From the NCBI GenBank assembly GCA_903958915.1, contig CAJBVC010000221.1:1-6110 (forward strand): a stretch of 6,110 bases of DNA. The letters are read 5' to 3'. The notes below the pieces were generated by a model. That model had not been told where the DNA came from and made no database searches. It saw only the letters and a program-made list of their open reading frames with translations. How positions within the stretch are numbered: the first letter of the stretch is position 1; each line of letters opens with the position of its first letter. This DNA is from an uncultured beta proteobacterium (lineage in GTDB: Bacteria; Pseudomonadota; Gammaproteobacteria; Burkholderiales; Burkholderiaceae_C). Below, in pieces: positions 5,828-6,110 of this stretch. The position numbers were made by a program, and so were the translations under genes.

Positions 5828-6110
5828 TCAGTCCCTGGTTACGCGTACCAGTTCTTCGCGCGAAGTCACGCCGCTTTGCACCAGGCGTTCGCCGTCGTCG
5901 CGCATCAGAGTCATGCCATCGGCCAGGGCGGCGGCCCGGATATCGGCCTCGGACGCCCGGTGGTGAATCTGCTCGCGAATGGCATCGGTGGTCACCAGCA
6001 GTTCGAACACGCCAGTGCGTCCCTGGTAGCCGGTCTGGCCGCAATGCTCGCAACCTTTGCGCTCCGCCGCCGGGCCGTCCCAAGGCGGAGCAGTCCCCTC
6101 GGGGGGCAGC
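5828..6110 (-). CDS. gspE: Type II secretion ATPase GspE, C-terminal part (5' end outside window)
   Basis: The last 93 codons of a minus-strand gene are visible, ending in TGA at 5830-5828; the reading frame stays open to the right edge. Residues GCEHCGQTGYQGRTGVFELL are the second half of the family's C-terminal zinc-binding region (a CxxC pair, Cys20 and Cys23 of the visible part) and the RTGxxEL motif that follows it. ADIRAAALADGMTLMRDDG and VTSREELVRVTRD match the normal GspE/PilB C-terminus. Known role: hexameric cytoplasmic ATPase that powers the type II secretion pseudopilus together with GspF, the next gene. The catalytic Walker motifs and the first CxxC pair lie outside the window. 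The first visible residues, LPPEGTAPPWDGPAAE, are encoded by DNA that matches the hairpin repeat family, which is unusual. PilB is less likely because the gene is next to gspF. Confidence 0.92.
   Translation of the reverse strand, partial: LPPEGTAPPWDGPAAERKGCEHCGQTGYQGRTGVFELLVTTDAIREQIHHRASEADIRAAALADGMTLMRDDGERLVQSGVTSREELVRVTRD
6065..6110. repeat. Partial copy of the GC-rich hairpin repeat inside the gspE reading frame
   Basis: CGCCGCCGGGCCG (6065-6077) is identical to 4419-4431, the 23-base module matches at 21 positions, and CCCCTCGGGGGG followed by CAGC (6095-6110) matches the core of both other copies. The spacer between module and core is shorter than in the 4419 copy (core offset 30 versus 49 bases). 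The copy is cut by the window edge, so its right module is not seen. It has the same orientation as the two others and is open in the gspE frame. Confidence 0.75.

Noticed and set aside
5727..6083. 118-codon minus-strand frame overlapping gspE and the gspE-gspF gap
   Set aside because: It is in a different frame from the recognisable GspE C-terminus and runs through the repeat into the gspF start; no family resemblance.
4419..6110. Three spaced repeats considered as a CRISPR array
   Set aside because: The copies are more than 500 bases apart, differ in length and modules, and are separated by genes rather than spacers.

Overview
The window looks like a GC-rich betaproteobacterial chromosome, most likely Comamonadaceae (Rhodoferax/Polaromonas/Acidovorax-like). 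This rests on the protein flavour of the TamB, GspE/GspF and 5'-nucleotidase genes, and on short GC-rich hairpin repeats with a CCCCTCGGGGGG core that I associate with intergenic DNA in that family. The organism call is inference; no rRNA or other phylogenetic marker is present.

Layout, left to right. (1) Positions 1-1173, plus strand: the 3' part of a tamB-like gene (outer-membrane and envelope biogenesis). (2) 1174-1367: an AT-rich gap with a terminator-like A-tract/T-tract inverted repeat and a possible promoter. (3) 1368-1865, plus: a 165-residue Pro/Ala-rich protein of unknown function. (4) 1866-1993: a short gap with a weak hairpin. (5) 1994-3472, plus: a predicted lipoprotein with a bacterial Ig-like domain followed by seven RCC1-type repeats, enough for a complete seven-bladed beta-propeller. 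(6) 3474-4388, minus: a cytosolic 5'-nucleotidase, whose stop codon is one base from that of the RCC1 gene. (7) 4516-5754, minus: gspF, the inner-membrane platform protein of a type II secretion system. (8) 5828 to the right edge, minus: the C-terminal 93 codons of gspE, the secretion ATPase.

The three minus-strand genes run in the same direction (gspE, gspF, nucleotidase) and may be one transcription unit. Copies of the hairpin repeat lie just after the gspE and gspF stop codons, and a third, partial copy appears to be read in frame inside gspE. No mobile element, CRISPR array, tRNA or rRNA is visible. Most of the window is ordinary conserved housekeeping and envelope content. The parts most worth a second look are the repeat family, especially the copy inside gspE and the terminator-like copy between gspE and gspF, and the RCC1-propeller lipoprotein with its uncharacterised upstream neighbour.
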